A stretch of DNA of 64,000 nucleotides from Bog-159 sp049511415 (GTDB taxonomy: Bacteria > Acidobacteriota > Terriglobia > Bryobacterales > Bryobacteraceae): NCBI GenBank assembly GCA_049511415.1, contig JBEKYC010000007.1, positions 81,499 through 145,498 of the forward strand, written 5' to 3'. The notes beneath the pieces are model-generated. The model was not told the DNA's origin. It searched no databases and was given only the letters and a program-made list of their open reading frames with translations. The position numbers and the translations under genes were made by a program. Every line of letters starts with the position of its first letter. Within the stretch, counting starts at the first letter, position 1. Shown in pieces: positions 59,900-64,000 of the stretch.

Positions 59900-60721
59900 A
59901 TGCCCAGCCCCCTCGCGCTGCCCCTCGCCGCATCCGTCGCCGTGCGATTCCAGGTCTTCCCGCAAGTGAGAGCCATCGCTCTCGCCGGCTCCCATTGCGC
60001 CGCCCAACCGGACGCCTTCTCGGATCTGGATCTCTACGTTTACGCGGACGCGGAGATCCCGCCCGTGGCCCGCTGTGCCATCGCGTCCGCATGCGCCGGC
60101 CGTTCCGAGATCGACAATCGCTTCTGGGAACCCGGCGATGAGTGGATCGAGCGCGCCTCCGGAATCGGCATCGATCTCATGTACCGCCGCCCGGATTGGA
60201 TCGAGGCGCAGCTAGACCGCCTCCTGGTGCGCCACCAAGCCTCCGTAGGCTATTCCACATGCTTCTGGTGGAACGTGCTCCATTCCCACGCGCTATACGA
60301 TCCATCGGGCTGGTTCGGCGCGTTGCAGCAAACCGCGCGCCGTCCCTATCCGCCCGAATTGCAGCGCGCCATCATCGCCAAGAATTACCCCATCCTGCGC
60401 CGCAATATCTCGTCCTACCGCCGCCAGGTCGAAATAGCCATCGCCCGCCGCGATTCCGTCGGCGTCGGCCACCGCGTCACTGCCTTCCTCGCCAGTTACT
60501 GGGACATTCTCTTCGCCGTGAACCAAACGCCGCATCCCGGTGAAAAGCGCACCGTCGAGTACGTGCGCCGCCTGTGCTCCAAGCTGCCCGAAGGCTGGGA
60601 GCCGGACGTCGAAGCTCTGCTTGCATCGCCGGCACTGGCGCATCTCGACCGGCTGACCGATCGGCTCGACGAACTCCTGACCACGCTGGGCCTTTCACCA
60701 GAGGCCGCGGATGGCTGCTAA
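59900..60721 (+). CDS. Nucleotidyltransferase-domain protein (DUF4037-like)
   Basis: 273 residues from ATG 59900; a longer open frame upstream overlaps treS and is not used. The Pol-beta-like motif is IALAGSHCAAQPDAFSDLDLYVY (GS then DxD). A helical C-terminal half with WDILFAVNQTPHPGEKRTVE resembles DUF4037 or kanamycin-type nucleotidyltransferases. It would transfer a nucleotide to a small molecule or protein. Substrate unknown. It starts 23 bases after treS. Confidence 0.75.
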   Translation: MPSPLALPLAASVAVRFQVFPQVRAIALAGSHCAAQPDAFSDLDLYVYADAEIPPVARCAIASACAGRSEIDNRFWEPGDEWIERASGIGIDLMYRRPDWIEAQLDRLLVRHQASVGYSTCFWWNVLHSHALYDPSGWFGALQQTARRPYPPELQRAIIAKNYPILRRNISSYRRQVEIAIARRDSVGVGHRVTAFLASYWDILFAVNQTPHPGEKRTVEYVRRLCSKLPEGWEPDVEALLASPALAHLDRLTDRLDELLTTLGLSPEAADGC

Positions 60722-60724
60722 AAT
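60716..60724 (+). promoter_or_regulatory. Extended -10 TGCTAAAAT upstream of the small exported protein
   Basis: TGC plus TAAAAT (60719-60724), 29 bases before GTG 60754. Identical to the box at 54801-54809. Confidence 0.35.
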
Positions 60725-60753
60725 CCGAAATACCTGAGCGAAGCGGAGAATCC

Positions 60754-61200
60754 GTGAAAAACATACTTTTGACTCTATTGCTTGCAGTCGCCGCCCGGCC
60801 GCTGCTCGCCCAAGGCGCCCCGCCACACGCCGCGCCCGACCAGCCCTACGCCATGGAATTTTACTACAAGGTCAAATGGGGCGCCCAACAGGAGTTCCTG
60901 CGGCTCTTCCTGAAGAACCACTATCCTTTGCTCCAGAAGGAGGCCCAGAGCGGCCGCATCCTCTCGGTGAAAATCGAAACCCCCGCCAACCACATGACCG
61001 AGGACGCCCGCTGGGATTATCGCGTGACCATCCGCTTCAAGAACTCCACCGTGGGCACCACCGGCAACCCCGACGAAGAGCGCCTGATCAAAGAGCTTTG
61101 GCCCGATCAGGAAACCTACAAACGCGAGGAACAGCGCCGCTTCGAGATCCTGCTGGCGCACTGGGATCTGCCGCTCACCGACATCACGCCCCTGAAGTAG
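60754..61200 (+). CDS. Hypothetical exported protein
   Basis: 148 residues from GTG 60754, with GCGGAG upstream. The signal peptide is VKNILLTLLLAVAARPLLAQ. The mature part is mixed alpha/beta (YYKVKWGAQQEFLRLFLKNH; KEAQSGRILSVKIETP; WDYRVTIRFKN) and resembles a dimeric ferredoxin-like (NIPSNAP/EthD-type) fold, an inference from pattern only. No metal or catalytic motif is clear. Confidence 0.65.
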   Translation: MKNILLTLLLAVAARPLLAQGAPPHAAPDQPYAMEFYYKVKWGAQQEFLRLFLKNHYPLLQKEAQSGRILSVKIETPANHMTEDARWDYRVTIRFKNSTVGTTGNPDEERLIKELWPDQETYKREEQRRFEILLAHWDLPLTDITPLK

Positions 61201-61345
61201 CCGGGGCCAATTTCGCCACCGATGCTCCAAAGAAGTCCAAGCGCGGAACGTCCACGCCCAAGGCTGGCATCGATCTGATCCGCGAGCGTCTTAGAAACGG
61301 CGAGTCGTGCGCGGCATCCCTGTCGAGGAAGGTTCACGGAACGCC

Positions 61346-61456
61346 GCCAAGATCGCCGGGATTGTCCAAAGGCGGGCTCGCAGGATTTCGGAGCATCGTT
61401 TGTTGGAATGTCTGACCCGATTAGGCCGGGATGTCCACATTGTCTGGCGGTATCTC
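61346..61456 (+). pseudogene. Remnant of a HigA/XRE-type antitoxin
   Basis: One frame reads AKIAGIVQRRARRISEHRLLECLTRLGRDVHIV, like the last helices of small XRE-family antitoxins. The expected N-terminal half is missing and a better-matching piece (SKGGLAGF) lies in another frame. No toxin gene is adjacent. The rest of 61201-61683 shows no other supported gene. Confidence 0.35.
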
Positions 61457-61683
61457 CACTCCGCGCGTTTCGGTACCCAGTTCGTGATGAGGTCAGAACT
61501 GTTGACGGAAACGCTGCGTTGCAGCCCGGCGAGTGCGGAATCAGGGCAATGAGCGACGCGCAGTCGGGTCCGATGTTCCGGTCGGCGGCCAGAAGATCAA
61601 TAATCGCCCAACTGCCCCAGCCAAGTACGCCCTCAAAAGTGCTTGATTTCGTCGAGATAATGCCGGCAGGTTGTAATCTTTTA

Positions 61684-61760
61684 TGGTGCGCCCGAGGTGA
61701 TTCGAACACCTGACCTTCTGGTTCGTAGCCAGACGCTCTATCCAGCTGAGCTACGGGCGC
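61684..61760 (-). tRNA. tRNA-Arg (anticodon ACG)
   Basis: On the minus strand the acceptor stem GCGCCCG/CGGGCGC pairs perfectly. D-loop AGCTCAGCTGGATAGAGC; anticodon arm TCTGG-CTACGAA-CCAGA, with ACG at the middle (A34 would be read as inosine); T arm with GTTCGAATC. The discriminator A and an encoded CCA (61686-61684) complete the 3' end. Confidence 0.95.
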
Positions 61761-61847
61761 ACAGAGGCTATCCCTCCAATCTACCTTGTCCCCCGCTACC
61801 CGCGCAACTGTAACCTCCGCGCCCCCATCCGCGCCTCCCCCACAAGC

Positions 61848-62948
61848 ATGCATCGACCGGCAGCCCACGGATTCCTCCTCCTCGTCGGCTGCGCTCTGGC
61901 CGCATCGCACGCTGCATCGCCCGCCCACGCCCAGGATTTCCAGGAACTCGCCGCCCGCGCCAACGCTGCCCGCCAGGCCGATCACGTCCCCCAAGCCGTC
62001 GGCCTCTATCGCCAGGCCCTCCAGCTCAAACCCGATTGGTCCGAAGGCTGGTTTTACCTCGGCACCCTCTATTACGATTCCGACCAGTATCCCGACGCTG
62101 AGCAGGCTTTCGGCCAGTTCGTCAAGCTCGCCGATACGCCCGCCGGTTGGGGCTTTCTGGGCCTGTGCGAATTCGAAACCGGCGCCTATCCCTCCGCTCG
62201 CGATCACCTCCGCAAAGCTGTGGAACACGGTCTACCCCCCGAAATCGATCAGGTCGCCCGGCTTCACGAAGCCCTGCTGCTCACCCGTCTGGGTCTCTTC
62301 GATGAGGCCCGCCATTGGTATCAACCCCTGGTCCGGAGCGGCTCGCACGATCCTACACTGCTCGCCGGTCTGGGCCTCAATTCCCTGGAGCGCCCCCTGC
62401 TGCCCCGCGAGATCCCGCCGGATCAGCGCGAACTGACCGCTGCCGCCGGCCAGGCCGTTTACGCCTGGCTCGTCGCCAGTCCGTCCGCCGATAGCGCCTT
62501 TCACTCCCTGGTCGCCGCCTACCCCAACGCCAACGGTGTCCACGGCCTCTACGGTGCTTTCCTGCTGACTTCCGAACCGGAACAAGCCGCCGCCGAACTG
62601 CGCCGCGAACTCGACGTGAATCCCGATAACACAGAAGCCCGCGCCCTGCTGGCCCTCGTGCTTGTGCAAGCCGGTAAGGTCGCTGAAGCCTCCCCTTATG
62701 CCAAGAAAGCCGCCGAAGACCGTCCCACGTCGCCGGCCGCCCAGTTTGCTTACGCCCAGACCCTCACCGATCCGCGGCAGGCCGCCGAGCATCTGGAAAT
62801 CGCCGCGCGTCTGGATCCTTCGAACTTCGAATATCACATGGCCCTGGCTCACGTATACTCGAAGATTGGCCGTTATGAGGATGCCCGCCGCGAGCGAAAA
62901 TTGTCTATTCAAATGGCCAAGGAAAGCGATCCGCACGGGCATAGTTAG
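61848..62948 (+). CDS. Exported TPR-repeat protein
   Basis: 366 residues. Signal peptide GFLLLVGCALAASHAASPAHAQ, with a Cys that might be lipidated. About seven to eight TPR units: AVGLYRQALQLKPDWSEGWF, DAEQAFGQFVKLADTPAGW, ARDHLRKAVEHG, AAAELRRELDVNPDNTEARA, QAAEHLEIAARLDPSNFEYH. It is a protein-binding scaffold in the periplasm. The 3' 74 bases overlap the haem protein gene in another frame, strongly coupling the two. Confidence 0.88.
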   Translation: MHRPAAHGFLLLVGCALAASHAASPAHAQDFQELAARANAARQADHVPQAVGLYRQALQLKPDWSEGWFYLGTLYYDSDQYPDAEQAFGQFVKLADTPAGWGFLGLCEFETGAYPSARDHLRKAVEHGLPPEIDQVARLHEALLLTRLGLFDEARHWYQPLVRSGSHDPTLLAGLGLNSLERPLLPREIPPDQRELTAAAGQAVYAWLVASPSADSAFHSLVAAYPNANGVHGLYGAFLLTSEPEQAAAELRRELDVNPDNTEARALLALVLVQAGKVAEASPYAKKAAEDRPTSPAAQFAYAQTLTDPRQAAEHLEIAARLDPSNFEYHMALAHVYSKIGRYEDARRERKLSIQMAKESDPHGHS

Positions 62949-63948
62949 CGCGGCCGTTTGCCTGCCTCTCGCCTCCATCGTCCCGGCCGCATCCAACAGC
63001 GCCGCCACTACCTGCGCCACTTGCCATCGCGCCCAGGCCGGATCCCAGCCGCGATCCGCCATGGCCCACGCCATCCTTCTGCCGCCCGAGCAGGAAACCC
63101 TCAAAAGCCACCCCAAGCTCACCTTCGAAAAAAACGGCTACTCCTACACCGTCGAGCGCCAGGGCGATCACAGCGTCTACACCGTGCGCAACGGCGCCGC
63201 CGAGCTGTCGCTCCCCATCGTCTATGACTTCGGCGTCCACATGCAGACCTTCGTCTTTCAGTACCAGGGCCGCTTTTACGAAAGCATGGTCAGTTTCTAC
63301 CCCAAGCTGCACAGCCTGAATATCACTCTGGGCGATGAGTACCTGCGGCCTCATAATCTGGTGGAGGCTATGGGCCGCGAGACTCCCGGTCCGGAGATCG
63401 CCAGTTGCTTCGGCTGCCATGCCACCAACGCCGTCCAACAGGGGCGCGTCAATCTCGAAACCTTGCAGCCCGGCCTCGATTGCAATCACTGCCATGTGGG
63501 CGCGGACGCGCACATGCAAGCGCTGGTCGAAGGCCGCACCGCCCCGCCGCCCCGCCGCCTCAGCCAGTTGGATGCCGAAGATATGTCCGAGTTTTGCGGC
63601 CAGTGCCATCGCACTTGGGATGCTATCGTGCGGCTGCGCGAATGGGGCGATGTCAACGTCCGCTTTGCTCCTTACCGTCTCGCCAATAGCGCGTGCTTCG
63701 TGGGCAACGACCCGCGCATCCGCTGCACCGCCTGTCACGATCCGCATTCCAGCCTCGACCGCGATGAGCCCAACTACGACCGCCGCTGCCTGGCCTGCCA
63801 CGCCTCCAAGCCGCGTAAATCCTGTCCCGTCGCCAAGAGTGACTGTGTCACTTGTCATATGCCGAAAGTCACTCTCTCCGATGGTCACGCCACCTTCACC
63901 GACCATCAGATTCGAGTTGTGCATCCCGGCGAGCCGTATCCCAACTGA
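62875..63948 (+). CDS. Multihaem (seven CxxCH) cytochrome c
   Basis: About 357 residues from ATG 62875 (ATG 62881 also possible); both starts lie inside the TPR gene. The hydrophobic signal is GIVSAAVCLPLASIVPAA. Haem motifs in order: CATCH, CFGCH, CNHCH, CGQCH, CTACH, CLACH, CVTCH. The spacing resembles cytochrome c554/NrfB-like electron carriers. It ends with VTLSDGHATFTDHQIRVVHP. Exported electron-transfer protein acting with the TPR partner; the electron donor and acceptor are unknown. Confidence 0.9.
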   Translation: MRMPAASENCLFKWPRKAIRTGIVSAAVCLPLASIVPAASNSAATTCATCHRAQAGSQPRSAMAHAILLPPEQETLKSHPKLTFEKNGYSYTVERQGDHSVYTVRNGAAELSLPIVYDFGVHMQTFVFQYQGRFYESMVSFYPKLHSLNITLGDEYLRPHNLVEAMGRETPGPEIASCFGCHATNAVQQGRVNLETLQPGLDCNHCHVGADAHMQALVEGRTAPPPRRLSQLDAEDMSEFCGQCHRTWDAIVRLREWGDVNVRFAPYRLANSACFVGNDPRIRCTACHDPHSSLDRDEPNYDRRCLACHASKPRKSCPVAKSDCVTCHMPKVTLSDGHATFTDHQIRVVHPGEPYPN

Positions 63949-63949
63949 C

Positions 63950-64000
63950 GTGCTTTTCGTAACGCGCATTACCGGCCCCGCATCTATCGAGTTGACTATG
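63950..64000 (+). CDS. Possible 5' end of the next operon gene (cut by the window edge)
   Basis: From GTG 63950, one base after the cytochrome stop, 17 codons are open to the window end (LFVTRITGPASIELTM). Too short to identify. An ATG at 63998 is the other candidate start. Confidence 0.25.
   Translation, partial: MLFVTRITGPASIELTM

Overview
The window looks like the chromosome of a soil Acidobacteriota bacterium, probably close to Solibacter/Bryobacter. This is judged from gene families, not from a database search. The DNA is GC-rich throughout. It carries CRTAC1-type FG-GAP/UnbV proteins, PD40/TolB propellers, a Ser/Thr kinase with a periplasmic propeller, a remnant of an acidobacterial-type duplicated permease, and CxxCH cytochromes in two places. 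I see no prophage, insertion sequence or CRISPR array. Signs of transfer or decay are limited to a lone TIR gene, a VapBC-like pair and several pseudogenes.

Layout. 70-8223 is a tightly coupled plus-strand operon of six mostly exported proteins: an HzsA-like protein with one haem motif, a CRTAC1 protein, a YVTN propeller with dihaem cytochrome, a regulator-type propeller, an atypical RidA, and an orphan type-1 solute-binding protein with an extra half domain. A decayed SDR gene follows (8245-8611), then phosphomannomutase and PBP4 (dacB). 11678-17241 holds a LodA/LodB-like pair (a candidate protein-derived quinone oxidase and its flavoprotein). It converges on a B12-radical SAM protein that ends in a PqqD-like domain and is preceded by a 63-residue peptide, so this is a candidate peptide-modification locus. 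17317-25307 has a PD40 kinase, an alpha-L-fucosidase, a DUF58 protein, a TolB-like protein and an orphan MacB/FtsX permease.

25363-28474 is the conserved rpoN-hpf-rapZ operon without ptsN. 29126-29825 is an AbrB/PIN toxin-antitoxin pair with two clear inverted repeats at its promoter. 29822-35437 carries metabolic and cell-envelope genes and a hybrid histidine kinase whose phospho-accepting His is replaced by Gly. 36091-40690 is a GldA/GldFG-like ABC operon with GldF and GldG fused. 40849-42306 is a solitary TIR protein with an unrecognised C-terminal region. 42355-45224 holds a small lipoprotein, a geranylgeranyl-reductase-like flavoprotein and hemL. 45221-53035 holds an acyltransferase, a MauE-thioredoxin fusion, a TonB-like protein and a CzcBA-type metal efflux pump.

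53116-64000 holds an iron alcohol dehydrogenase, a Tat-exported NHL protein, a DUF6883/DUF4926 pair, a trehalose synthase-maltokinase fusion, a nucleotidyltransferase, tRNA-Arg(ACG), and a TPR protein overlapping a heptahaem cytochrome c.

A theme across the window is regulatory. At least seven unrelated genes have a -10-like hexamer ending 7 to 9 bases before the start codon and no Shine-Dalgarno sequence, which predicts leaderless mRNAs.
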